DNA from: Streptococcus ferus DSM 20646
GTDB taxonomy: Bacteria; Bacillota; Bacilli; Lactobacillales; Streptococcaceae
Assembly: GCF_000372425.1 (NCBI RefSeq)
Contig: NZ_AQVD01000001.1
Coordinates: 372,001-436,000 of the forward strand
DNA length: 64,000 nt
Direction of reading: 5' to 3'
Each line of letters opens with the position of its first letter. The stretch's first letter is position 1. Of this stretch, positions 17,195 through 24,786 are shown piece by piece. The position numbers and the translations under genes were made by a program. Below the pieces are notes generated by a model. It did not search any database. It had not been told where the DNA came from and was given only the letters and a program-made list of their open reading frames with translations.

Positions 17195-17211
17195 TATAGT
17201 TTAAAACTATG
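17195..17211. promoter_or_regulatory. Met-box (MetR/MtaR operator) upstream of cysD
   Basis: TATAGTTTAAAACTATG matches the published streptococcal Met-box TATAGTTTSAAACTATA except for the centre base and the last base. It lies 72 bases before the start of an O-acetylhomoserine sulfhydrylase gene, a fitting target for MetR, the LysR-type activator that senses homocysteine. Confidence 0.7.
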
Positions 17212-17282
17212 GAGTCGATAAAAAATAGATATTAGTCAATTGCCTCATTTTTAGTTACAATGGTAGGCAACGGAGGATATAA

Positions 17283-18569
17283 ATGATGACTAGAGAACTT
17301 AACTTTGAAACCTTGCAATTGCACGCTGGTCAGGAAGTCGACCCAGCTTCAAAATCTCGGGCGGTGCCTATATACCAGACGACATCTTATGTGTTTGATG
17401 ATGCTCAGGAGGCAGAAGACCTTTTTGCATTGAAAAAAGCGGGCAATATCTACACGAGGATTACTAACCCGACGGTTGCCGTTTTTGAAGAAAGAGTGGC
17501 GGCTCTTGAAAATGGAATTGGCGCTTTAGCAACTGCCTCAGGCATGGCAGCCATTACCTATACCATTTTAGCTTTGGCGTATGCTGGAGATCACATTGTT
17601 GCAGCTACCACCCTCTACGGCGGGACTTTCAATCTTTTAAAAGAAACCTTGCCGCGTTACGGCATCACAACGACTTTTGTAGATGTTGAGCAAGTGGATG
17701 AGCTTGAGGCGGCTATCACAGATCGAACGAAACTCGTTTTGATTGAAACGTTGGGGAATCCGTTAATCAATATTCCTGACATTGAAAAAGTGGCTGAAAT
17801 AGCACATCGCCATCAGCTTCCTTTGGTGGCAGACAACACCTTTGCCACTCCTTATCTGATCAATGTCTTCTCACACGGTGTTGATATTTCCGTGCATTCA
17901 GCAACCAAGTTTATTGGCGGGCACGGAACCAGTATCGGAGGAGTTATTGTTGATAGCGGGAAGTTTGACTGGGAGGCTTCAGGGAAATTCCCTCAATTTG
18001 TTGACGAGGATCCTTCTTATCATCACTTGAGTTACACGAGAGATGTCGGTGCCGCTGCCTTTATTACGGCAGTGAGGGTTCAGCTGCTGAGGGATATGGG
18101 CGCAGCCCTGTCACCTTTCAATGCTTTTTTGCTTCTGCAGGGGTTAGAGACACTTTCTCTTCGTGTTGAGCGCCATATTGAAAACACTAAGCAGATTGTT
18201 GCTTTTTTAGACAATCATCCCAAGGTTGAGCTGGTCAACTACCCGAGTTTACCCTCCAGCCCTTACTATCAGTTAGCTCAAAAATACCTGCCTAAAGGAA
18301 CAGGGTCCATCTTTACCTTCCATGTTAAAGGGGGAAGTGAAGAAGCAAGACAGGTGATTGATCAATTAGAGATCTTTTCAAACCTTGCTAATGTGGCCGA
18401 TGCTAAATCATTGGTTGTTCATCCTGCGACAACGACACATGCACAATTATCAGAGGAAGATTTAGCGGCTTGCGGAGTGACTCCAAATCAAATTCGTTTG
18501 TCTATCGGGCTGGAAAATGCCGAGGATTTGATTGAGGACCTAAGGCTTGCTCTTCAAGTGCTGGATTAG
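17283..18569 (+). CDS. cysD: O-acetylhomoserine aminocarboxypropyltransferase (sulfhydrylase)
   Basis: A 428-residue PLP enzyme of the Cys/Met metabolism family that makes homocysteine (or methionine, with methanethiol) from O-acetylhomoserine and sulfide. [20 protein letters not shown] is the typical N-terminal segment, [11 protein letters not shown] precedes the PLP-binding site, and the catalytic Lys is in [18 protein letters not shown] (near residues 205-222). Length fits the MetY/Cys17 group (about 425), longer than MetB/MetC (about 380). GGAGG 6 bases upstream supports the ATG at 17283. A Met-box upstream implies activation by MetR when methionine is low. The gene name in S. mutans is cysD; metY is equally used. 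Confidence 0.93.
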   Translation: MMTRELNFETLQLHAGQEVDPASKSRAVPIYQTTSYVFDDAQEAEDLFALKKAGNIYTRITNPTVAVFEERVAALENGIGALATASGMAAITYTILALAYAGDHIVAATTLYGGTFNLLKETLPRYGITTTFVDVEQVDELEAAITDRTKLVLIETLGNPLINIPDIEKVAEIAHRHQLPLVADNTFATPYLINVFSHGVDISVHSATKFIGGHGTSIGGVIVDSGKFDWEASGKFPQFVDEDPSYHHLSYTRDVGAAAFITAVRVQLLRDMGAALSPFNAFLLLQGLETLSLRVERHIENTKQIVAFLDNHPKVELVNYPSLPSSPYYQLAQKYLPKGTGSIFTFHVKGGSEEARQVIDQLEIFSNLANVADAKSLVVHPATTTHAQLSEEDLAACGVTPNQIRLSIGLENAEDLIEDLRLALQVLD

Positions 18570-18578
18570 AGATAAAAG

Positions 18579-18899
18579 CTTGGGGAATCTGACTTCGTTT
18601 TATTTCATGTTCTATTTAAAAGGCTTGGATTTTCACTAGAACAAATCAAAGATAGACTTTTAACGGCTTCTTCTCCAAACGAATTGTTGGAAGTCTTGAA
18701 TAGACAAGACCTGCTTTTGTCTGAATCAGGAAATTAATTGAATGTGGTCGGAATTTTTCCGTCAAGTCGAAAAAATGCCCAAGTCATTAAGAGACTGACT
18801 GTCAAAAAACGGAAGAAAACAACGCATTTTTTGCCTATGGAAGACCCCAAAGCCTTAACGGCAGAAGGGAAAACATTTTGGCAAAGGGCGTATTCCTAA
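18579..18899 (+). pseudogene. Decayed MerR/TipAS-type regulator
   Basis: This gap of 440 bases holds a broken coding sequence. One frame reads LGESDFVLFHVLFKRLG then FSLEQIKDRLLTASSPNELLE, the end of a MerR HTH and its linker helix, and stops at 18737. The same frame resumes with DPKALTAEGKTFWQRAYS and stops at 18899; a neighbouring frame holds WSEFFRQVEKMPKSL, TipAS-like. The HTH start is missing, and at least one stop and a frameshift interrupt it. No start codon or ribosome site remains. MerR origin is inferred from the GFSLEQI linker motif only. Confidence 0.6.
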
Positions 18900-18912
18900 A
18901 ATGTCTATCCAG

Positions 18913-18967
18913 TAAAACAACTTAGCAACTCAGAGTGAAAAGAGCTGTCTAAGTTGTTTTATTTTTT
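18913..18967 (+). terminator. Terminator after the MerR remnant
   Basis: A 13-bp stem, TAAAACAACTTAG (18913-18925) with CTAAGTTGTTTTA (18949-18961), followed by six T. It has outlived the decayed gene. Confidence 0.85.
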
Positions 18968-18975
18968 GCTATAAT
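18967..18975 (+). promoter_or_regulatory. Extended -10 promoter for the SRPBCC gene
   Basis: TGCTATAAT at 18967-18975, partly inside the T-run of the preceding terminator and 35 bases before the GTG start. Confidence 0.55.
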
Positions 18976-19010
18976 AGGAATACAATAGCTGTAAAAAGAA
19001 GGGACATCCT

Positions 19011-19496
19011 GTGAAAATAAACATAGCATCTAAAGATCAGTTTTATAACTTATCAATACAATACGAAGTAGATGAGAATGTAGATGAAGTCTGGCAGTTA
19101 ATCGCCACCAATTCGGGTTTTGCAAAGTGGTTTCCAGAGTTGAAAATCGAGGATCGGGCCGACCAAAAAGTCCTTGTTTTTGAAATGGCAGATTTTAGAG
19201 AAGAAATGACTGTTCGGTCTTACAGTCCGCAAAGGCAAATCGCTTACGACTGGGCTGGTGCAACGATCACCTTTACAATTGAGGAAATAGCCCGAGGCAG
19301 TCAGCTGGTTTTTGAAGAAAGGATTCCGAAACATTTTGGCAATGAATTTTCCACACCTTCCAAGGATATGGCAGGCTGGCTCGTTCAAAATGAGTGTTTG
19401 TCCCATCTCCTGAATGGAGAAAAACTTCCAGAGGTGAAAAAACTTCAACAGAAGTGGGAAAGTTATGTTCAATCCCACATCGGTGACGGCAACTAG
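19011..19496 (+). CDS. SRPBCC (START/AHSA1-like) domain protein
   Basis: A 161-residue soluble protein. The pattern YEVDENVDEVWQLIATNSGFAKWFPE (shown in part across residues 18-43), a central beta region and a C-terminal helix SKDMAGWLVQNECLSHLLNGE fit the AHSA1/START helix-grip fold, which binds hydrophobic ligands. Its function is unknown. The start is a GTG at 19011 with AAGGGA 6 bases upstream. It is followed after 12 bases by the DUF2130 gene, which it may be co-transcribed with. Confidence 0.78.
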   Translation: MKINIASKDQFYNLSIQYEVDENVDEVWQLIATNSGFAKWFPELKIEDRADQKVLVFEMADFREEMTVRSYSPQRQIAYDWAGATITFTIEEIARGSQLVFEERIPKHFGNEFSTPSKDMAGWLVQNECLSHLLNGEKLPEVKKLQQKWESYVQSHIGDGN

Positions 19497-19508
19497 AATG
19501 AGGTGATT

Positions 19509-20765
19509 ATGAATACAATCAAATGCCCCCACTGCGGGACAGTTTTTACGATTAACGAAACAGAATACAGTCAGCTTTTGGCTCAGGTGCGAGGAGCAGA
19601 GTTTGAAAAAGAGATTCATGAGCGTCTAGAGCGAGAAACTCAACTTTTACAAGAAAAGTCAAAGAATGACTTGCAGGCTAATCTCAATGATAAGGATAAG
19701 GAGATTGCCGAGTTAAGGGCTGAGTTGGATAAGTTATCCGATAAGAATGCGTTGGAACTGGCTAATGCTTTGTCTGACAAGGATAAGGAAGTGCAGAGTC
19801 TGAAAAATCAAGTGGACAAGCTGCGTTTGGAGCATGAAAATCAGCTGCAAAAGACCCTTGCTCAGATTGAAAAGGAGCGCGATGAGGCGCAAAATCAATT
19901 GGTGGTGCAGGAAAAGGAATCAGCATTATCCTTGGCTGCAGTGCGCAGCGATTACGAAGTACAGCTTAAGGCTGCTAATGAGCAAGTTGAATTTTATAAA
20001 AATTTCAAGGCGCAGCAATCGACCAAGGCCATCGGCGAGAGCTTAGAAGCTTATGCAGAAAGTGAGTTCAACAAAGTTCGTTCTTATGCCTTTCCGAATG
20101 CTTATTTTGGCAAGGATAATGAGGTGTCGTCTGCTTCTGGTTCTAAGGGAGACTTTATTTTTCGTGAAGCTGATGACAATGGGGTTGAGATTCTATCCAT
20201 CATGTTTGAGATGAAAAATGAAGCCGATACAACCAAAACCAAGCATAAAAACAGTGATTTTTATAAGGAATTGGACAAGGATCGCCGTGAGAAGAAGTGC
20301 GAGTATGCGGTTCTGGTGACCATGCTAGAGGCTGATAATGACTACTTTAACACAGGTATTGTTGATGTCAGCCACGAATACGAAAAGATGTATGTCATCC
20401 GCCCTCAGTTCTTTATCCAGCTGATTGGTCTCTTGCGCAATGCTGCCCTCAATAGCCTCCAGTACAAGCAGGAATTGGCCTTGATTCGCGAGCAAAACAT
20501 TGACATTACCCACTTTGAGGAAGATTTGGAAGTCTTCAAAAATGCCTTTGCCAAGAACTACAATTCCGCATCTACCAACTTCAAAAAAGCCATTGATGAA
20601 ATCGACAAGGCCATCAAACGCATGGAGGAAGTCAAACGCTTCCTGACTACCAGCGAAAACCAGCTCCGCCTGGCCAACAACAAATTGGATGATGTTTCCG
20701 TCAAAAAACTCACCCGCAACAACCCCACCATGAAAGCCAAGTTTGAGGAGTTGAAGGGGGAATAA
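19509..20765 (+). CDS. DUF2130 protein: zinc-finger, coiled coil and PD-(D/E)XK-like domain
   Basis: A 418-residue protein. Residues 1-12 carry CPHCG, half of a zinc ribbon; 15-180 are a long coiled coil rich in Glu, Lys and Gln; 180-320 form a domain with GDFIF (about 214-218) and then FEMKN (about 234-238), the Asp...Glu-x-Lys pattern of restriction-type nucleases. A helical C-terminus follows. The family (COG4487) has no established function; a DNA-end or nuclease role is inference. The ATG at 19509 is chosen with GAGG 5 bases upstream. The last 350 bases use many C-ending codons unlike the 5' part, and its 3' end occurs again at 23991-24056. Confidence 0.85.
   Translation: MNTIKCPHCGTVFTINETEYSQLLAQVRGAEFEKEIHERLERETQLLQEKSKNDLQANLNDKDKEIAELRAELDKLSDKNALELANALSDKDKEVQSLKNQVDKLRLEHENQLQKTLAQIEKERDEAQNQLVVQEKESALSLAAVRSDYEVQLKAANEQVEFYKNFKAQQSTKAIGESLEAYAESEFNKVRSYAFPNAYFGKDNEVSSASGSKGDFIFREADDNGVEILSIMFEMKNEADTTKTKHKNSDFYKELDKDRREKKCEYAVLVTMLEADNDYFNTGIVDVSHEYEKMYVIRPQFFIQLIGLLRNAALNSLQYKQELALIREQNIDITHFEEDLEVFKNAFAKNYNSASTNFKKAIDEIDKAIKRMEEVKRFLTTSENQLRLANNKLDDVSVKKLTRNNPTMKAKFEELKGE
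20697..20765 (+). repeat. DUF2130 gene 3' end, copy A (left flank of the SIR2 insertion)
   Basis: The last 22 codons and stop of the DUF2130 gene, encoding SVKKLTRNNPTMKAKFEELK plus two residues. A diverged copy lies at 23991-24056; differences are mostly at third codon positions. Confidence 0.85.
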
Positions 20766-20766
20766 T

Positions 20767-23700
20767 ATGAACGAGCAGATTATGGATTCTTCATATAAGA
20801 AACTGGTAACTGATTTGAGTGAAGCTATAAAACAACAAAAACTAGTTATTTTTGTTGGTGCGGGAGTTTCTATTTCACAAGGATATCCCAATTGGAATAA
20901 TTATGTGGATCATCTCATTAAATATTGGCAAGGTCAAGTACTTGCGGAAAGTAAGAATAGGAATATTGGAATTGAGCAAATAAAAATATTTGATTTAATA
21001 CTAAGTAAATCTGATATTAGTAATAAACGTAAAGTGGAGTTAGTAAATCAAGAGTTAAAAATTATTTTTGAGAACGATTTCGAGAATCGTAGACTTGACT
21101 TCGAAAAAGCTTATTTTAAGAATTTGCTACCATATTCAACTGTTAATCCAACATTGCAACATCTCGCTAGTCTGAATGCTATTTTGATAACATCAAATTA
21201 TGATTATGAGATTGAAAATCACTTTAAATTATTGAAAAATACAGTAAAGACAGTAAATGATTTAAATGAGTTTCAGAAAATAAAAAAAGGAAACTTATTT
21301 CCGGGTGATATTTTACATATTCATGGAACTCCTGATTGTGATGTCAAGTATTTTGTTAGTTCATCAGCAGATTATTCTCAAACGTACTTAAGAAATAGAA
21401 AAAATTATAATGATTTAGTTAAATGGTTTAAAAACACTAGACCAACTGTATTGTTTATTGGAGCAGGTTTGGAAGAAGATGAGATATTGTCATTACTTCA
21501 TGAAGGTAGTAAAAATTATGCTTTAATGAAGGAAGAAAAGTCATCGAATTCAAAAGTTGATGAACATTATAAAACAATTGTTGAAAATTTCTTTAATTCA
21601 GAAAATCATACACAGATTATTTGGTTTGGGGATAAATTTGAAGACTTGCCAGTTTTTACTGAGAAATTAGTTAGCGATATTAACAAAGAATTAGGAATTC
21701 ATGAATTTCATATAGATTGGAAAAAACTGTTAAATCCATTAGCTGCTCAAGAAACATATAACAAATCATTAGATAGTATTTCGAGTGATTCAAACTACTT
21801 ATCTTCCCTTATCCATAGAGTTATTGAAATTGACAATCCTCAGTTAAATAGTTTGTTATTAGGTGGAATCTTTCAAGGCGAAACAATAAAGCAAATAAAA
21901 TCAGGCTCTTTTCCTTTATTTTGGAAATTTATTTCTAAAAATATTGAAAAATTAAGCAAGGATGATTGGGAGAAAATTTATTCCATTATTATCCAAGGAA
22001 GTCAAAATTGTTATATGGACGATATGTACGTCGTTTATAATCGAGCGATAGAAAAAACTATTTTTAATAATGAAAAATTGAATGAACTAAGAGAAGTTAT
22101 ATCTGAAGATAGTGATGTTATTAACTCTAGTTTTAATCAGGATAGTACCTTATTAGGTTATTGGTTTGTAAATACTTTCGAGCGAAATGATAACTATTTA
22201 TATATTGAAGATGATAGTGAACTTGAAGTGAATTTAAATCCAGTCAATATAGAAAAAATGGTGAACGTAATAAACAATTCACAAAAATATAGATATTATT
22301 CATTTGAGCATTTGCAAGAGGAAAATGAAAATATTGAGCTATTTTATCAGCTTGTGAAGACAAATAGGCTATTTCTTGAAGGTGAGAGTTTTCTAGTAAA
22401 AGTTCCTGATGAGTTGTTAGATACAAGATTGGTTCAAAAGCTGCTAGTTCAGTTTGATAACGAGACTGGTTTGAATCAAACCTTAGTTAATAAATTAATC
22501 GAGTATATTGATTTCTCTGATATTCACTTTGGCGAAGAGTTAAATACATTTGTTAATAAACACAAAGGTATTATCGATAAAGAGATTCCAGAAAAAACGT
22601 ATCGAAATATGATTTACTCGATGGAGGGTGGTTTTGTTTCACAGTTTTCGTTTATAACTCAAGAGATGCTAATAGAGTATAAAGAATCTGAATTATTAGA
22701 TATTTTAGTGAACTCGGAGGATGAACAAAGACGTTCTTCATTCTTAGAAGAAGAGACTGTAAGAGAGACAGAGAATTTTTTAATTAGTGTCTTAAAAAAT
22801 TCAAATGAATTGTCTGAAAAGGTTTCGAATTTACTAAAAAATCATATTGAAAAATTATTTTCAAAATTTAAGCGCCTTTATACAGAAATTATTATTTCAT
22901 CAGAAGTTTCAGAAGAACTAAAAAATTTTGTAAAGGAAAAATATTTAGAGAAATTTGATAATGAGTCTTTTGATGATAATGATGAAAAATTCTTTAAATA
23001 CTTTATAACTCAACAGGATGCTGAACAATCAATTTTTGAAAAATTACTCACTGTTGACCCAAATAAACTTTCAACTTTGAGAGATGATAATAAACGATTA
23101 GATATATTTCATTTTATAAATAGTGAATTAGGTTCTTACTTACAGTGTTTAATTTCTTTAATTATTAATCATTCAGAGTACAGTCCCCAGGTAGTTCTGA
23201 AGGTAAATGAAATTAAGGATTCGAATTACAAAGAGATTGTACAAGGTGCTTTAATAAGCGAATATGATGATGTTATGAAATTAAATATAACATATCATAC
23301 GTTCTTAGGGTATACATATTACCATTCCATATTGACTTCAGAAGCGGCTGAAATTTTTATAGATGTTATTAAAGAACTTTTAAATCAAAAAATTGAAGAT
23401 AATCAAATTCTTAGTAAAGTTTATATGGTTGCTTTGGAATTCATAGACCCGACAAAAGAAACTGTTGAATTATCGCAAAATAATTATGCCATGATGATAA
23501 ATATTATCTTTACAGAAGAACATGAGTTTCAATTCTCAAAACAGTGGCTATTGGAATTATTTAACCACAATTCAACAGTAAACTATTTAGAAACTATTTC
23601 TAATTTATTGTATAGGGAAAATGTCAATCACAATAGATTGTCCGAATTCATTGAGGAACTCAAAAATTTAGTATCAAGATATAAATATAAGTTGTCATCA

Positions 23701-23952
23701 CATAGAATAAATTATTTATTAAAACAAGGAAGTCCCAAATATTTTTCAATAATAAAACAATATTTTTTGATGTTGTTGGAGAATGATAAGTTAGAAAAGG
23801 ACTACTATTATTTAGATAATATCAAACATATTATCAAGTCATTATCGAAAGAAGAAAGAAAAGAAATATTACATATTGTTCAAAGACAGAAAAATTGTCC
23901 TCCGCCGGAAATAGAAGAAATACAAAATCTTATCAGTAAATTAAATTCATAA
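20767..23952 (+). CDS. Large SIR2-domain protein, probable NAD-depleting anti-phage effector
   Basis: A 1061-residue protein. Residues 20-250 are a SIR2-like domain: VIFVGAGVSISQGYPNW (27-43, NAD loop), ITSNYDYEIE with Asn144, HIHGTPD with His186 and VLFIGAGLEEDEI. The Asn-His pair is intact and spaced as in ThsA and DSR2, which destroy NAD+ on phage infection. Residues 260-1061 are helical, with no recognised domain, no membrane segment and no ATPase motif; this could be a phage-sensing region as in DSR2 (about 1000 residues). Base composition is far more AT-rich than neighbours. It begins one base after the DUF2130 stop and is flanked by two copies of that gene's tail, which marks recent acquisition. 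Defence function is inferred. Confidence 0.85.
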   Translation: MNEQIMDSSYKKLVTDLSEAIKQQKLVIFVGAGVSISQGYPNWNNYVDHLIKYWQGQVLAESKNRNIGIEQIKIFDLILSKSDISNKRKVELVNQELKIIFENDFENRRLDFEKAYFKNLLPYSTVNPTLQHLASLNAILITSNYDYEIENHFKLLKNTVKTVNDLNEFQKIKKGNLFPGDILHIHGTPDCDVKYFVSSSADYSQTYLRNRKNYNDLVKWFKNTRPTVLFIGAGLEEDEILSLLHEGSKNYALMKEEKSSNSKVDEHYKTIVENFFNSENHTQIIWFGDKFEDLPVFTEKLVSDINKELGIHEFHIDWKKLLNPLAAQETYNKSLDSISSDSNYLSSLIHRVIEIDNPQLNSLLLGGIFQGETIKQIKSGSFPLFWKFISKNIEKLSKDDWEKIYSIIIQGSQNCYMDDMYVVYNRAIEKTIFNNEKLNELREVISEDSDVINSSFNQDSTLLGYWFVNTFERNDNYLYIEDDSELEVNLNPVNIEKMVNVINNSQKYRYYSFEHLQEENENIELFYQLVKTNRLFLEGESFLVKVPDELLDTRLVQKLLVQFDNETGLNQTLVNKLIEYIDFSDIHFGEELNTFVNKHKGIIDKEIPEKTYRNMIYSMEGGFVSQFSFITQEMLIEYKESELLDILVNSEDEQRRSSFLEEETVRETENFLISVLKNSNELSEKVSNLLKNHIEKLFSKFKRLYTEIIISSEVSEELKNFVKEKYLEKFDNESFDDNDEKFFKYFITQQDAEQSIFEKLLTVDPNKLSTLRDDNKRLDIFHFINSELGSYLQCLISLIINHSEYSPQVVLKVNEIKDSNYKEIVQGALISEYDDVMKLNITYHTFLGYTYYHSILTSEAAEIFIDVIKELLNQKIEDNQILSKVYMVALEFIDPTKETVELSQNNYAMMINIIFTEEHEFQFSKQWLLELFNHNSTVNYLETISNLLYRENVNHNRLSEFIEELKNLVSRYKYKLSSHRINYLLKQGSPKYFSIIKQYFLMLLENDKLEKDYYYLDNIKHIIKSLSKEERKEILHIVQRQKNCPPPEIEEIQNLISKLNS

Positions 23953-23990
23953 AAGTTTTTAGAAAATATGTGTAATTATTTAAATATTTT

Positions 23991-24056
23991 TCCGTTAAAA
24001 AACTAACCCGCAAAAACCCGACAATGAAAGCGAAATTTGAAGCCCTGAAGGAGTGA
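23991..24056 (+). repeat. Displaced resident 3' end of the DUF2130 gene, copy B
   Basis: Encodes SVKKLTRKNPTMKAKFEALK plus Glu and a TGA stop, in frame but without a start, so it is a non-coding relic. The ribosome site AAGGAG for the next gene is within it, as expected if DUF2130 and the GNAT gene were once adjacent. Confidence 0.85.
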
Positions 24057-24061
24057 TTCTT

Positions 24062-24493
24062 ATGGAAATCAGACATTATCAGCCTTCTGACCTCAAGAAA
24101 CTGCTGCCCTTGTATGTTGATTTAGGCTATCCAACAGATAAAAGGTCATTAGAAAAGCGTTTAAGTCATTTGTTGAAGCAGCCTAATTATCAGTTACAAG
24201 TAGCTCTTCTTGATGATCAGGTCGTTGGTTTTATTGGTTTTTCAAAAATGTATTTTTTTGAACGTGATGGGTTTTATTATCGCATTCTTGCCTTGGCTGT
24301 CGGAAAAAGCTACCGTCATCAAGGAGTCGCGACTTCTTTAATCGATCACGTGAAGGAGGTCGCCCACCTAGAAGGGGCCTGTGCCTTAGCGCTGAATAGT
24401 GGCATTAGAGATGAACGCAACGAGGCGCATCAGTTCTATCAAAACTACGGTTTCAAACAGGCAAGCTACGGCTTTGCTTTGGAGTTGAGTTAG
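24062..24493 (+). CDS. GNAT family N-acetyltransferase
   Basis: A 143-residue acetyltransferase. IRHYQPSDLKKLLPLY at the start, the acetyl-CoA loop YRHQGVATSLIDHV (near 86-99; the Q/RxxGxA motif) and HQFYQNYGFKQASYGF at the end are standard GNAT elements. The substrate is unknown. The start ATG at 24062 uses AAGGAG at 24048-24053, inside the relic DUF2130 tail. It was probably once directly downstream of DUF2130. Confidence 0.88.
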   Translation: MEIRHYQPSDLKKLLPLYVDLGYPTDKRSLEKRLSHLLKQPNYQLQVALLDDQVVGFIGFSKMYFFERDGFYYRILALAVGKSYRHQGVATSLIDHVKEVAHLEGACALALNSGIRDERNEAHQFYQNYGFKQASYGFALELS

Positions 24494-24552
24494 TAGATGA
24501 TTTGTTTCAGGGACTATAATGTTAAATCAAATCTTGGAGGTGAGGCGGTCTG

Positions 24553-24786
24553 ATGAATAACATAATCGATTTATCAAAGCCTGTAGCAGAAGTTTTAAAA
24601 GAACATCCAGAAATCAAGGAACTGCTCATTGACCTGGGCTTTAAACCTTTGGCTAATCCGGCGATGCTCAATACAGTTGGTAAGGTTACCAGCCTGAAAA
24701 CGGGTTCAAAGATGGCAGGTATTCCACTTGATGACATCAAGAGAACCTTGATTTTTAATGGCTATGAAGTGATTGGAGACAAATGA
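24553..24786 (+). CDS. DUF1858 domain protein
   Basis: A 77-residue protein built almost wholly of a DUF1858 domain: IIDLSKPVAEVLKEHPE, then LIDLGFKPLANPAML. DUF1858 modules often accompany hemerythrin or DUF438 proteins and are thought to have a redox or metal-linked role; no activity is proven. The stop overlaps the next start (ATGA), indicating translational coupling with the DUF438 gene. TATAAT at 24515-24520 may be its promoter. Confidence 0.88.
   Translation: MNNIIDLSKPVAEVLKEHPEIKELLIDLGFKPLANPAMLNTVGKVTSLKTGSKMAGIPLDDIKRTLIFNGYEVIGDK

Noticed and set aside
20325..20891. A 188-codon minus-strand frame across the DUF2130-SIR2 junction
   Set aside because: It is antisense to two well-supported genes and is explained by the C-rich codon use there.
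20766..23990. SIR2 region as an insertion sequence or prophage fragment
   Set aside because: There is no transposase, integrase, terminal inverted repeat or phage structural gene; only the duplicated gene tail marks its borders.
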